From the NCBI GenBank assembly GCA_015063795.1, contig SVTL01000001.1, positions 237,614 through 301,613 on the forward strand: a DNA stretch of 64,000 nucleotides. The letters are read 5' to 3'. The translations under genes were made by a program, and so were the position numbers. The DNA comes from Oscillospiraceae bacterium (GTDB lineage Bacteria; Bacillota; Clostridia; Oscillospirales; CAG-272). Below are positions 1 through 8,570 of the stretch, in pieces; within the stretch, counting starts at the first letter, position 1; every line of letters begins with the position of its first letter. Under the pieces are notes generated by a model. That model worked only from the letters and a program-made list of their open reading frames with translations. It was not told where the DNA came from and did no database searches.

Positions 1-2129
1 AAAAAGGCTGTCTTGACCAGCGGTCCGTGCTGACCGTATAAAAGCGTATCGCAGTCTATGGAGGCGATCTCCTCTCCATATCCGGCTTCGTGAACGACGG
101 CGGATGTGTAGAGCAGAGAGGAATCTCCGCCTTCGAAGAGAAGCGTCACCATCGGCTGAACCGAGCGTTTGATAAAATACGGTTCAAACAGCGTAACGCT
201 CACGTTTCCGCAGGCAAGAGGCTGTCCGTAATCAAAATATTCGACCGAGACACCGTTCTCGGAAGCGGTTGCCGCAATGCGGGCTGCCATGTCGGTCTCC
301 TCCTCATCGAGGGGACGCGGGAGGCGGACGATTGACAGATATTCGCTCTCGCAGAGCGTTTGAAAGGTGGAGATGTGGCGCTTGTGATAGTGCGTGAGCG
401 TGTAAGAGGTGATCCGCGTGGCATATTGCTCGGAGGCGATGGCCAGCGAACGGCGCATATGGCGCGAGGAGCCGTCGGTGACGTCGAACAGGTGACAGCC
501 GCCGTCTGAGAGGAGAACAAAGGTCTCGTTGCTTTTGATGTTGGAGGCGGTCAGATTGGACACGTTCTTGAACAGGGTGTGATGGATCGAAAGCCCGATG
601 CCGTAAGCGAAAAGACCGGCGAAAATGGGGATGAGATAGAGCATCGGACGTTTCTTGCGGTCAAAGAAAAAGAGAAGAAAGAAGATCAGCACGCAACCGC
701 AGACGATGGGGAGAACAAAGGGATAGCGGAGCGAAACGCAGTAGCCGAGCGGACGCCCGAAGCGGTCGGCGAGCGTGAGAAAGAGCTGTGTAAGCGCATC
801 GGAAGCATCCGCAAGCGCAATCCCGAGCAGGGGCAGGTCCGCCGACAGAAGCAGAAGCATACCGCAGTAGAGCAGAAGCGACAGCAGGGGGAGAAAAAGC
901 AGGTTGGAGAGAAGCGACATCACCGACACCTCGCCGAAGGAAAGGCTCATGATCGGAACGGTGAAAAGCGAAGCGGCAAAGCTGATGCAGACCGTTTCGC
1001 AGACAAAGCGGATGGGAGTGCGCAGAAGGGAGGGAAGAGATCTCAGCTTCTCGCGCAGAGACGATGTCATCGGAAGACCCAGCACCAGAATGCCGAAGGT
1101 GGCGGAAACCGACAGCAGAAAGCCGGTGTCGAGGATGCTGTGCGGGCTGATCAGACAGATGAGTGAGGCGGCGGAAAAGAGGTTGGTCAGCGAATCGCTT
1201 TCGCGGCGTGCGAAAAAGGCCAGCTGAAAGAGAATGTACATCAGTCCGCTTCGCAAAACCGATGGCGAAAAGCCCATCGCGCCCATGAAAAGGACCGTCA
1301 GCGCGCAGAGCAGCAGACAGCGGAGCTTCTTATGGACGGTCAGCGTGCGGAGGAGCCATTCGATCCCGCCGAGGACGATGGAGAGGTGAAGCCCGCTCAC
1401 CGCCAGCACGTGCGATATGCCGAGAGCGGAAAAGTCACGCTTGATCCGCGGTGAAAGGCCGCTGCGGTCACCGAGAAGAATGGCCGACAGAAAGGCATAC
1501 CCGTCGTTTGACAGCATACGCGCCAGCCGTTTCTTTCCAAAGGAGGCGATGCGTTCAAAGAGTGTCTCGCCCGTGCCGATATCGGAGAGAAACGCAGGCT
1601 CCTCCGAGCAGACGGCCTTCAGCAGAAAGCCTTGGCTGTATTGGTAAAGCTTTTCGGGAAAGGAGTCGGCGCTCACTTCAAAGTCGGAAAAGACGGCATG
1701 GAGCAAAAGCACCTGCCCCTTTTCGGCCGCAAAAGGAAAATCGGTCTCCACCACCGCGCGGAAATCGGCCTCTTCACCGTCGATGGCCGTCACGTTGAGC
1801 GTGAAGGTGGCCATATAGGTGGTCTCAAAGGTCATTTCGATCACCTCGCCCTCCACTTCGTGCGTCTGTCCGTCGATGAGAGGGTGATAGGTCTCGATGG
1901 GCAGCTCAAACGTGAAGTAGGAAAGAACAACCGCGGCCAGAACCGAGGCAAAGAGAAGCACAAAAGAAACGATCTCCTGACGGCGGAACAGGATCAGGAG
2001 CGAGCAGAGCAGCAAAACGCCACCCAAAAGAGCCAGCTTGCCGATCAGTGGCAGAAAGAAGGCAAGCGCCGAAGCGCCCAAAAACGCCATGCCGAGACAG
2101 GCCATCGTCCGCTCTTTGAAAACACCCAT
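1..2129 (-). CDS. comEC: ComEC/Rec2-family DNA uptake channel protein (3' end beyond window)
   Basis: At least 709 residues are visible; the frame is open to base 1, so the C-terminus is missing. ComEC forms the membrane channel that carries single-stranded DNA into competent cells. Residues 1-60 contain hydrophobic helices. An N-terminal soluble domain follows, then the competence-domain hallmark at about 228-252 (LGISHVLAVSGLHLS), then many membrane helices to about residue 500. The region from about 530 is a metallo-beta-lactamase-like domain. Its HxHxDH motif reads THYHKRH (about residue 577), and the later metal-binding Gly-Asp appears as Ser-Ala, so this domain looks inactive. The start is ATG at 2129, preceded by AAGGAGGGAGAAAGC. 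No comEA or comEB lies upstream, where a divergent surface-protein gene sits instead. Family assignment is firm; competence of the cell cannot be judged. Confidence 0.9.
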   Translation of the reverse strand, partial: MGVFKERTMACLGMAFLGASALAFFLPLIGKLALLGGVLLLCSLLILFRRQEIVSFVLLFASVLAAVVLSYFTFELPIETYHPLIDGQTHEVEGEVIEMTFETTYMATFTLNVTAIDGEEADFRAVVETDFPFAAEKGQVLLLHAVFSDFEVSADSFPEKLYQYSQGFLLKAVCSEEPAFLSDIGTGETLFERIASFGKKRLARMLSNDGYAFLSAILLGDRSGLSPRIKRDFSALGISHVLAVSGLHLSIVLGGIEWLLRTLTVHKKLRCLLLCALTVLFMGAMGFSPSVLRSGLMYILFQLAFFARRESDSLTNLFSAASLICLISPHSILDTGFLLSVSATFGILVLGLPMTSSLREKLRSLPSLLRTPIRFVCETVCISFAASLFTVPIMSLSFGEVSVMSLLSNLLFLPLLSLLLYCGMLLLLSADLPLLGIALADASDALTQLFLTLADRFGRPLGYCVSLRYPFVLPIVCGCVLIFFLLFFFDRKKRPMLYLIPIFAGLFAYGIGLSIHHTLFKNVSNLTASNIKSNETFVLLSDGGCHLFDVTDGSSRHMRRSLAIASEQYATRITSYTLTHYHKRHISTFQTLCESEYLSIVRLPRPLDEEETDMAARIAATASENGVSVEYFDYGQPLACGNVSVTLFEPYFIKRSVQPMVTLLFEGGDSSLLYTSAVVHEAGYGEEIASIDCDTLLYGQHGPLVKTAF

Positions 2130-2251
2130 GCTTTCTCCCTCCTTTTTGCAACGTGCCTCTATCATATCAAATCCGCCTCCCGAACGCAAGAGGGAATGGA
2201 AGATTTTTTGAAAAAAGATGAGTTCACTTTTTATAAAAGCCACTCCGCTTA

Positions 2252-2280
2252 TTGTAATGATTCGAAAGATGTGATACAAT
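2252..2280 (+). promoter_or_regulatory. Sigma-A promoter for the LRR-lipase gene
   Basis: TTGTAA at 2252-2257 and TACAAT at 2275-2280 are separated by 17 bases. They lie 45 bases before the start codon, in the divergent region between comEC and the LRR-lipase gene. Confidence 0.6.
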
Positions 2281-2324
2281 TGTTTTTAATGGAATTTTTT
2301 TCTTTTTTCAAAAGGAGAAGCATC

Positions 2325-5300
2325 ATGAAAAAACTGTTTTTTGCTGTTCTGATGATGACAGTTCTGCTTTCCCTGCCCGGACTGTTTGTCTCGGCTCTGC
2401 AGGACGGAAATTTTTATTATACTGTCAACTCTGATGGCACTGCCACGATCACGGACATCAAAAACGCAAACACGGAACTCAACATTCCTTCGACTATCGG
2501 CGGACGCCGTGTAACGAAGATCGGAAATGGTGCTTTTTGGGGCTGTACAAAGCTAACCGGCGATCTTATCATCCCCGATGGCGTAACCGAGATCGGAAGT
2601 GACGCATTTTTCAATTGCATGGGTTTGAAGGGAAAACTCGTCATTCCCACCAGTGTCAAAACGATCGGCGATGCCGCATTTTACGGATGCAGCGGCTTGA
2701 CGGGTGAACTGGAGCTCCCATCCGAATTGACAACGCTTGGAATGGCTGCTTTTTACTGCTGCAGTAGTTTGACAGGTGAACTAATATTTCCGAAGGGCAT
2801 AAAAACAATTCCGGATGGTGTTTTTGGATATTGCGAAGGGTTAACGGGCGATCTTGTGATCCTGGAAGGCATGACCGTGATCGGCGATTCTGCCTTTTCA
2901 GGTTGCAAAGGCTTTACGGGAGCTCTTGTCATTCCGGAGGGGGTAACAACAATTCGCGAAAATGCCTTTTCGTATTGCACCGGCTTAACGGGGGATCTTA
3001 TCATTCCCGAAGGTGTAACCGGCATTGGATCCTGCGCTTTTTATCAATGCAGCAGCCTGACGGGCGATCTGTTGATCCCGGAAAGCGTGAAAGCGATTGG
3101 CAGTTCGGCTTTTTACGGATGCAGCGGTCTGTCTGAAGCCTATTTCTATGGAGATGTTCCGTCTGAATGGGGGAACGATGTTTTGAAAAATACCGCTTCG
3201 GACTTTACCATTTACTATCTTGAGGGCAAATCCGGCTGGACATCGCCTGCATGGACCTCTCCTGACGGAATTGTTTACAACACGAAGGTGCTTAAGCAGG
3301 GAGGAGACGATGACTCCGCCTCCTCGCTGAGAGACCTGACCGAGGTGGATTATCTCGCGTTGTCTTCACTGGTCTACCGTGACTGTCAGGAGGGAAAAAC
3401 CGTTTATGATATCCTTGCTGCGCAGTGGGACGGATATTGGGATGAAGCCGAAATCACCAACAGCCGGTTGTATCAAAATCTCCGCGATTGGAAGGTTTTG
3501 ACAATGCATGAAGTGCCGCATACCGGCTTTTACGCAGCCGCATTTGTCAACGACATGGGTGAGACTGTGATCGCCTATCGGGGCTCGTCGGAGGGCAATC
3601 TGGAAAACTGGCTCAATGACCCCGACTGGGGACCGAACGATTTTAAAATGTTTTTCACCGGTCAGGAGGGCGAGCAGGTCAAACAGGCTTTCTCCTTTTA
3701 CGAGAAGGTCAGCGGAATGACCGCCGGTAAGGAGATCGCTGTAACAGGTCACTCACTCGGCGGCGGCCTGGCGGATATGGTGGCGGCGCGGTACGGCCTA
3801 AGCGGACGCTCGTTCAATTCCGCCCCCTTCTTGGATGTGGCTTACTGGCATTATCCGGAAGAAATGGCGAAACATTTTGAAGGCGTGAATGCCTACCGCT
3901 TTATCGCGCACGTGAACGAATTGGATCTTGTGGTGGGAAACTGGCCGGAAGCCATGAAGCCGAAGCTTGTCCATCAGAACAACGAATACGGAACCGATGT
4001 TTTTTCTGCTCACAGCCTTCGTTCTATGGTGGAAAAGAGCGAGGACGGCACTCTTCGATTAACGCCGGTTTTGAGAAATGAAGTGCCGCAGGACTCGGTC
4101 ACGCAGGGAGCCGATGCTTCCAAAACGCAATGGATATGCTTGGGAACACTGGGGATCGATTCGCTGTTTCGATCGGACCTGAAATTGATGAACCGATATT
4201 ATGTTTTTGCAGGCCGTGGAAATGACAGTATCACCGGCGCAACGATGATATGCGGCGGTCCCGGCAACGATATGATGGACGGCGGTTTCTGGGGAGGTAC
4301 GATTGCAAACAATACATACATTTACTGGAAGGGGCAGGGTGTTGACACCATTCGCGACATTGATGGCACCGACACGCTCCTCCTTTGCGGCTTCGATGAG
4401 AGTGATGCCATATTTGTTAACACCATCGATTCGGAGGATTATATCCTGATTCAGCTGAACGGCGAAACCATCATTAACATCCATCGCGACCGCAATTTCT
4501 TCGGAGGAACGTTCACTGTTAAGGGCGCAAATATCGTCGAAACCGATATTACGTTTTGGATGCGCTATAAGGAGTTTGCCGACTTGCTTGTGATCTCCTG
4601 CCCCGTCGATATCGAGATCCTCGATGCGAACGGCAACGTGGTCTATACCGTTAAGGATGCCGAAGAGGGCGCATACTACACCGAATACGGCAACTTCTAT
4701 GTCTACAAGGAAGAAAACGGCGAATACGGCAAATTCCTCCGCATGATCGAGGGTTACACCGTCCGCATTGTGGGCGTTGGCGAAGGCACGATGGATGTGC
4801 AGGTGCAGGCCGCCGCAGATGACGGCTCGCTTCTTCCCGTGCAGAGTCTGGAGGCGGTCCCTGTGACGGCGACGACCACGGCGACGGTTGAAAAGGACAC
4901 GCAGAACAACGCTTCGCTTCATGTGGATACCGACGGCGACAGTCAGACCGACAGCACCCTGACTCTCACCTATACGCTGGAATCCAATGCCTCCTCGGCG
5001 CTGACCTTTACCGAGGACGGTTATGTGAGGGGGATCTCGGCCGGTCTGACGGCGGCGGATCTTGCGGCCTGCTTTGCCACTGAAGCGATCCGCATCACCG
5101 ATTCAAACGGCGTTGTATTGGCATCCGATGCCGGTCTGAAGACGCTGTACCGCATCGAGCTTCTTGCTGCTGACGGTAAGACGGTTCTTGATGAGGCGAC
5201 CATTCTTGTCACCTGCGACATCAACTGTGACGGCGAAAGCAATGTGCTTGACCTGCTCAGAACGCGCCAGCTGATCGAGAACAATGAAATCACCGATTGG

Positions 5301-5384
5301 GAGAAGATGATCGCGGACCTCAACGAAAGCGGTGCGCCCGATGTTTATGACCTGATCGACATGATCAAGACCATCCTTGCTTAA
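2325..5384 (+). CDS. Secreted BspA-type leucine-rich repeat protein with class 3 lipase domain and C-terminal dockerin
   Basis: 1019 residues. Start ATG at 2325 after AAAAGGAG; upstream in-frame codons are ignored because a signal peptide (MKKLFFAVLMM...) begins here. Domains in order: BspA-like LRR_5 repeats at about 45-290, each unit near 23 residues with IP.GVT.IG..AF..C.GLTG; a class 3 lipase/alpha-beta hydrolase domain at about 330-600 with nucleophile elbow GHSLGGG (Ser477); a short RTX-like calcium segment near 630-655 (GGPGNDMMDGG); a long beta-rich linker; and a dockerin at about 965-1019 with two calcium loops (DINCDGESNVLD and DLNESGAPDVYD). The dockerin predicts docking to a cohesin scaffold. 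The LRRs may bind host or plant surfaces, and the lipase may hydrolyse esters. The substrate is unknown. The gene is monocistronic, with its own promoter and terminator. Confidence 0.88.
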   Translation: MKKLFFAVLMMTVLLSLPGLFVSALQDGNFYYTVNSDGTATITDIKNANTELNIPSTIGGRRVTKIGNGAFWGCTKLTGDLIIPDGVTEIGSDAFFNCMGLKGKLVIPTSVKTIGDAAFYGCSGLTGELELPSELTTLGMAAFYCCSSLTGELIFPKGIKTIPDGVFGYCEGLTGDLVILEGMTVIGDSAFSGCKGFTGALVIPEGVTTIRENAFSYCTGLTGDLIIPEGVTGIGSCAFYQCSSLTGDLLIPESVKAIGSSAFYGCSGLSEAYFYGDVPSEWGNDVLKNTASDFTIYYLEGKSGWTSPAWTSPDGIVYNTKVLKQGGDDDSASSLRDLTEVDYLALSSLVYRDCQEGKTVYDILAAQWDGYWDEAEITNSRLYQNLRDWKVLTMHEVPHTGFYAAAFVNDMGETVIAYRGSSEGNLENWLNDPDWGPNDFKMFFTGQEGEQVKQAFSFYEKVSGMTAGKEIAVTGHSLGGGLADMVAARYGLSGRSFNSAPFLDVAYWHYPEEMAKHFEGVNAYRFIAHVNELDLVVGNWPEAMKPKLVHQNNEYGTDVFSAHSLRSMVEKSEDGTLRLTPVLRNEVPQDSVTQGADASKTQWICLGTLGIDSLFRSDLKLMNRYYVFAGRGNDSITGATMICGGPGNDMMDGGFWGGTIANNTYIYWKGQGVDTIRDIDGTDTLLLCGFDESDAIFVNTIDSEDYILIQLNGETIINIHRDRNFFGGTFTVKGANIVETDITFWMRYKEFADLLVISCPVDIEILDANGNVVYTVKDAEEGAYYTEYGNFYVYKEENGEYGKFLRMIEGYTVRIVGVGEGTMDVQVQAAADDGSLLPVQSLEAVPVTATTTATVEKDTQNNASLHVDTDGDSQTDSTLTLTYTLESNASSALTFTEDGYVRGISAGLTAADLAACFATEAIRITDSNGVVLASDAGLKTLYRIELLAADGKTVLDEATILVTCDINCDGESNVLDLLRTRQLIENNEITDWEKMIADLNESGAPDVYDLIDMIKTILA

Positions 5385-5402
5385 ACAACACAATATGACA
5401 AA

Positions 5403-5442
5403 ATCCCCCGTGAGGTGTCAAGGCCTCGCGGGGGACTTTTTG
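5403..5442 (+). terminator. Intrinsic terminator after the LRR-lipase gene
   Basis: A GC-rich stem (TCCCCCGTGAGG paired with CCTCGCGGGGGA) with loop TGTCAAGG is followed by a run of five T. Confidence 0.85.
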
Positions 5443-5470
5443 CTGTACAAAAAATGCCTTTCGAAAAATA

Positions 5471-5487
5471 ATTATCGAAAAACGATA
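5471..5487. promoter_or_regulatory. Palindrome TTATCG-N5-CGATAA, candidate operator
   Basis: A perfect six-base inverted repeat with an AAAAA spacer lies 8 bases upstream of the -35 box of the next operon, which encodes a small XRE regulator. The location and symmetry fit a repressor or activator site. Binding by the XRE protein is inference. Confidence 0.4.
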
Positions 5488-5495
5488 AAAAGATA

Positions 5496-5524
5496 TTGAC
5501 AAATGGTTGATTCTGTGCTATGCT
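5496..5524 (+). promoter_or_regulatory. Sigma-A promoter of the DUF2975-XRE-DUF4173 operon
   Basis: TTGACA (5496-5501), a 17-base spacer and TATGCT (5519-5524) lie 33 bases before the first start codon of the operon. Confidence 0.7.
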
Positions 5525-5557
5525 GATAACAGAAAAAGGAAAGGGAGGAAACAGCGG

Positions 5558-5905
5558 ATGCTCACCATACTGCTTTGCCCGGATCGGATGGGGCTTGTGA
5601 CGTTTCTATTTTATACCGCCTGCCTTCTGGCCGCCTTGGTCTGCTTCTCGGCCTTTCGGCAAAACCGAACGGGGCGTGGCAGAGTACGCCTGCTCCTTGG
5701 CATTCTGGCGGCGGAGCTTGCCTGCGACTTCGCGTGGCTGTGGATGTTTGTCATCCGTTCGGCCAATTACGGGCTTGGCGGCTCGTATCTGCGGCTCTCC
5801 TTATGGCCTTTCCTGCTTGCGGTCTTCGGGATCGCGGCAACTCTGCTCAACTCAAAAACAAAGACCGTCACAGAAGACGGTGCGAAAGGAAGAAAAACGA
5901 TATGA
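5558..5905 (+). CDS. Small membrane protein, unassigned
   Basis: 115 residues with three hydrophobic helices (about 10-30, 40-65 and 78-98) and a polar basic tail. ATG at 5558 follows AGGGAGGAAACAGCGG. The stop codon overlaps the start of the next gene (ATGA), so the two are translationally coupled. I do not recognise a family. As first gene of an operon with a DUF2975 protein, a small XRE regulator and a DUF4173 protein, it is probably part of the same membrane-associated unit. The function is unknown. Confidence 0.7.
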   Translation: MLTILLCPDRMGLVTFLFYTACLLAALVCFSAFRQNRTGRGRVRLLLGILAAELACDFAWLWMFVIRSANYGLGGSYLRLSLWPFLLAVFGIAATLLNSKTKTVTEDGAKGRKTI

Positions 5906-6351
5906 TTCCAAGAAAAAGCTCGGAAATGATTTCTTTGATCCTCACATTGGTCTTTCTCGCTCTCTGCGTGATCGCCCTTTTTGTCCTGCCGCCGGTGCTG
6001 AAAAGGATGATGCTCTTTTTTGAAAAGGATCTGGCGAGCGGATATCTGCCCACGCTGATCTGTGCTTATGCGGCCTTTGTCCCCGCCATTGCCGCGCTGG
6101 GGACGGTCGCCGTTTTCATGCGGCGCGTGATGCAGGGCGAGATCTTCTGCTCGGGCAACACGGCCTGCCTGCGGATCGTTTCCTGGTGCTGCTTTGCGGA
6201 GCTGATCCCCTTCGGTGTGCTGTCTTTTTATTACTTTGTTGCTCCTTTTGTGGCGGTCAGCTTTGTGTTTCTCGGGGTGATCGTGCGGGTGATCAAAAAC
6301 GCCTTTGCACGCGCCGAAGAGATCAAAGAAGAAAACGATATGGTAATATAA
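5902..6351 (+). CDS. DUF2975-family membrane protein
   Basis: 149 residues with four predicted membrane helices (about 10-32, 48-72, 88-108 and 112-135) and a charged C-terminus. Size, topology and the small XRE gene that follows after 9 bases are typical of DUF2975/YozG-type pairs in Firmicutes. The biochemical role of this family is not established. The start ATG overlaps the stop of the upstream gene. The pair may act as a membrane sensor with a cytoplasmic regulator, but that is inference from constant pairing. Confidence 0.75.
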   Translation: MIPRKSSEMISLILTLVFLALCVIALFVLPPVLKRMMLFFEKDLASGYLPTLICAYAAFVPAIAALGTVAVFMRRVMQGEIFCSGNTACLRIVSWCCFAELIPFGVLSFYYFVAPFVAVSFVFLGVIVRVIKNAFARAEEIKEENDMVI

Positions 6352-6360
6352 GGTGAAGAC

Positions 6361-6567
6361 ATGATCATTGTGGATTTGGATGTGATGATGGCAAAGCGGA
6401 AGATGCCGCTGGGAACGCTGGCCGAATTGGTTGGCATCACCCAGGCCAATTTGTCGATTTTGAAAAACAACAAGGCAAAGGCGATCCGTTTTTCCACGCT
6501 GGAAAAGATCTGTGAGGTGCTGGACTGCCAGCCCAGCGATATTTTGCGGTATGAAAAGGAGGAGTGA
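6361..6567 (+). CDS. Small XRE-family (Cro/C1-type) transcriptional regulator, YozG-like
   Basis: 68 residues, essentially only a helix-turn-helix domain: LGTLAELVGITQANLSILK is the HTH, followed by FSTLEKICEVLDCQPSDIL, the typical end of the fold. Such minimal XRE proteins bind short palindromes as dimers. It sits between the DUF2975 gene and the DUF4173 gene; its stop precedes the next start by only two bases. A palindrome (TTATCG-N5-CGATAA) upstream of the operon promoter is a plausible target, suggesting autoregulation. Confidence 0.85.
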   Translation: MIIVDLDVMMAKRKMPLGTLAELVGITQANLSILKNNKAKAIRFSTLEKICEVLDCQPSDILRYEKEE

Positions 6568-6569
6568 AG

Positions 6570-8141
6570 ATGAATGCTGACAATGCGCTGCCTGTGACGG
6601 TGGAAGCGCCGGTTTACAAGCGTGAAAAAGGATGGCTTTTCTGGCTGTTTTTCCTCGGCGGTTATCTCTTTGTCCGCTGGACGGGAGACGTGGATGCCGG
6701 CTTTTCGCACACATTGTTTTACTTGCTCTTTTCGCTGCTTTCTCTTTTGTATCTGAAAAAGGAAGGTATCAGGCTGACCGCAACGGCGAAGGTCTGCTAT
6801 GGGCTTTTGACGCTTCTTTCGCTCTCCTTTCTTGTCTGCCCGGCCGAGCCGATCGTTAACGTTGTCGAAGCCTTTCTGCTGCTGGCCTATCCGCTGCTGA
6901 TTCTGTACAGCTGTCAAAACGCCGTCTTTCCGCCTGAGGAGAATTTGATCGGCTTCGATGTTCTGAAGTCGGCTCTGGTCATTCCCATCGCCAATGCGGG
7001 AAAGCTGTTTACGCAGTGCGGAGAAAAGGAGAAAAAGGGGAGCTCTTGGAAGGTGATGCTTGGACTCCTTCTGTCGATCGTTCCAAGCTTTGCGGTTTTG
7101 CTGCTCCTGCTGTCGGCGGACGGTGCCTTTGCGAATGTGTTTGATCGGATCGACAAAACGCTGACCTCCGATACGCTGATGACCAACATCGGCTATGTGA
7201 TCCTTGCCGTTCCCGCCGCGATGTACCTGTTCGGTGTTCTGTACGGCAACGTGAACGGAGCCTGCCGAAAGAGTCTGACGGCCGATTCCGCCAAGCGCTT
7301 CTGCGATGCCATGCGCTTTCTTCCGGCCGAGACCGCTGTGGGGATTGCTTTCCCGATCCTGCTTCTGTATGTGCTCTTTTTCCTCTCCCAGCTTTCCTAT
7401 TTCACATCGGCTTTTTCGTGGATCCTGCCCGAGCAGGTTACCACCTACGCCGAATACGCACGCCGCGGCTTCTTCGAGCTGTGTGCCATCTCGGCGATCA
7501 ATCTGGTTGCTCTCGTCAGTCTTTACGCCTTTACAAAAGCTGACACGAAGGGGAAGCGGACGGCGCTGAAGATCTGCCATGTTCTGTTTGCGGTCTTCAC
7601 GCTGGGCTTTATCGCCATCGCCCTGTCAAAAATGGGGATGTACATCGGGCAGTACGGCCTCACGCGCCTGCGCGTATACACCTCGCTGTTTATGATCTTT
7701 CTCGGCATCCTCTTCCTGCTGGTGCTGTTGAAAGCGATCCTCCCTCGATTGCGCGTGGTTCTTCTCTCGGTGCTGACAGCCTTTGTTCTCATCAGCGGAA
7801 CGGCGTTTGCCGATGTGGATCGGATCATTGCCGATCACAATGTGGATCTCTATGTGAACGGTGTCACCAAAACGGTGGATGTGCATTTGTTCTACGATCT
7901 GTCGGAATCGGCGCTCCCTGCCGTTCTGCCGCTTCTTGACGATGAGGATGCGATCATCCGCCGCGAAGCTCAGACCTATGTGACCAATCTGTACAACAAG
8001 ATGGAGCGGATGACTCTCCGCGAGGAAACGCTTGCTTCTCTCCGCGCAAGAAAGCTTCTGGAGGAGCTGGGCTATTATGATGAGAAGATTCCGGAACAAT
8101 CAGGACTTTTAGGACAGAAAGAGCAAGCATCTTATGAATGA
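6570..8141 (+). CDS. DUF4173/DUF4153-family polytopic membrane protein
   Basis: 523 residues. About 10-12 membrane helices fill residues 20-420, followed by a soluble C-terminal region (about 425-523) rich in charged residues. The motif YAEYARRGFFELCAISAIN and the later GLTRLRVYTSLFM are characteristic of DUF4173 proteins. ATG at 6570 is preferred over GTG at 6564 because AAGGAGG lies 7 bases upstream of it. The family often lies next to small XRE and DUF2975 genes in Firmicutes, as here. The molecular function is unknown; a membrane-stress or signalling role is speculation. Confidence 0.8.
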   Translation: MNADNALPVTVEAPVYKREKGWLFWLFFLGGYLFVRWTGDVDAGFSHTLFYLLFSLLSLLYLKKEGIRLTATAKVCYGLLTLLSLSFLVCPAEPIVNVVEAFLLLAYPLLILYSCQNAVFPPEENLIGFDVLKSALVIPIANAGKLFTQCGEKEKKGSSWKVMLGLLLSIVPSFAVLLLLLSADGAFANVFDRIDKTLTSDTLMTNIGYVILAVPAAMYLFGVLYGNVNGACRKSLTADSAKRFCDAMRFLPAETAVGIAFPILLLYVLFFLSQLSYFTSAFSWILPEQVTTYAEYARRGFFELCAISAINLVALVSLYAFTKADTKGKRTALKICHVLFAVFTLGFIAIALSKMGMYIGQYGLTRLRVYTSLFMIFLGILFLLVLLKAILPRLRVVLLSVLTAFVLISGTAFADVDRIIADHNVDLYVNGVTKTVDVHLFYDLSESALPAVLPLLDDEDAIIRREAQTYVTNLYNKMERMTLREETLASLRARKLLEELGYYDEKIPEQSGLLGQKEQASYE

Positions 8142-8242
8142 AAAAAGGAAACACAGAAGAAGCGCACCTTTGTTGTACAGGCTGCAAATGTGCCATTGGA
8201 ACAGCCATGCGTGAGATGCGAAACATGGAGCTGATTGTATAG
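8138..8242 (+). CDS. Possible cysteine-rich small protein (34 aa)
   Basis: The ATG at 8138 overlaps the stop codon of the DUF4173 gene (ATGA) and opens a frame of 34 codons ending in TAG at 8240-8242. The peptide has a dense CCTGCKC motif and a charged helix after it. No strong ribosome site precedes it, so translation would rely on coupling to the upstream gene. The following small membrane protein starts 10 bases later. It could be a real coupled small protein or chance coding in an intergenic gap. Confidence 0.3.
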   Translation: MKKGNTEEAHLCCTGCKCAIGTAMREMRNMELIV

Positions 8243-8252
8243 GAGTTTTTTT

Positions 8253-8465
8253 GTGAATTGGTTTGGTATTCTCTCTGATTGGATCCCCATCCTTTGCTGT
8301 TTTATCGGCGTTTCGCTTTTGGGGTATGCCGTTTGGCGGAGAAAAAAGCGCTTGCCTTGCCTGCGATTTGTGATCACGGCGATCCTTCTGTTGCTGATTG
8401 CGATCGCGCCGGTGCTGCTTCTTTTCTTCGCCGTACTTCTTGGCTTTGGGCCGGTTCCCACTTGA
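8253..8465 (+). CDS. Small two-helix membrane protein
   Basis: 70 residues with two hydrophobic helices (about 8-28 and 40-64) separated by a basic loop (RRKKR). GTG at 8253 is chosen because AGGAG lies 7 bases upstream; the TTG at 8235 has no ribosome site. This is the last gene before a strong bidirectional terminator, so probably the end of the DUF2975-XRE-DUF4173 operon. No family recognised. Confidence 0.6.
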   Translation: MNWFGILSDWIPILCCFIGVSLLGYAVWRRKKRLPCLRFVITAILLLLIAIAPVLLLFFAVLLGFGPVPT

Positions 8466-8511
8466 TTTTTCCGTGCGTTATCGGCCGAACGGCTTGAAAG
8501 GCATAAAAAGA

Positions 8512-8550
8512 AAATCCAAAGATACGTTTTTTGTACCTTTGGATTTTTTG
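8512..8550. terminator. Bidirectional intrinsic terminator
   Basis: AAATCCAAAGATAC pairs with GTACCTTTGGATTT around a T-rich loop, with T runs on one side and A runs on the other. It separates the rightward membrane operon from the leftward citrate synthase gene. Confidence 0.8.
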
Positions 8551-8570
8551 TTTTGGATGAATGGCGGCGA

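Noticed and set aside
579-1227. Rightward lysine/glutamate-rich frames opposite comEC
   Set aside because: The minus strand encodes continuous ComEC sequence through this region; the plus frames are compositional artefacts.
1632-2324. Extended N-terminus for the LRR-lipase protein
   Set aside because: The frame stays open upstream, but it runs antisense to comEC; the signal peptide, ribosome site and promoter place the start at 2325.
6231-7580. 449-codon leftward frame opposite the DUF4173 gene
   Set aside because: Basic, low-complexity translation with no motif; the plus-strand gene has clear membrane helices and operon context.
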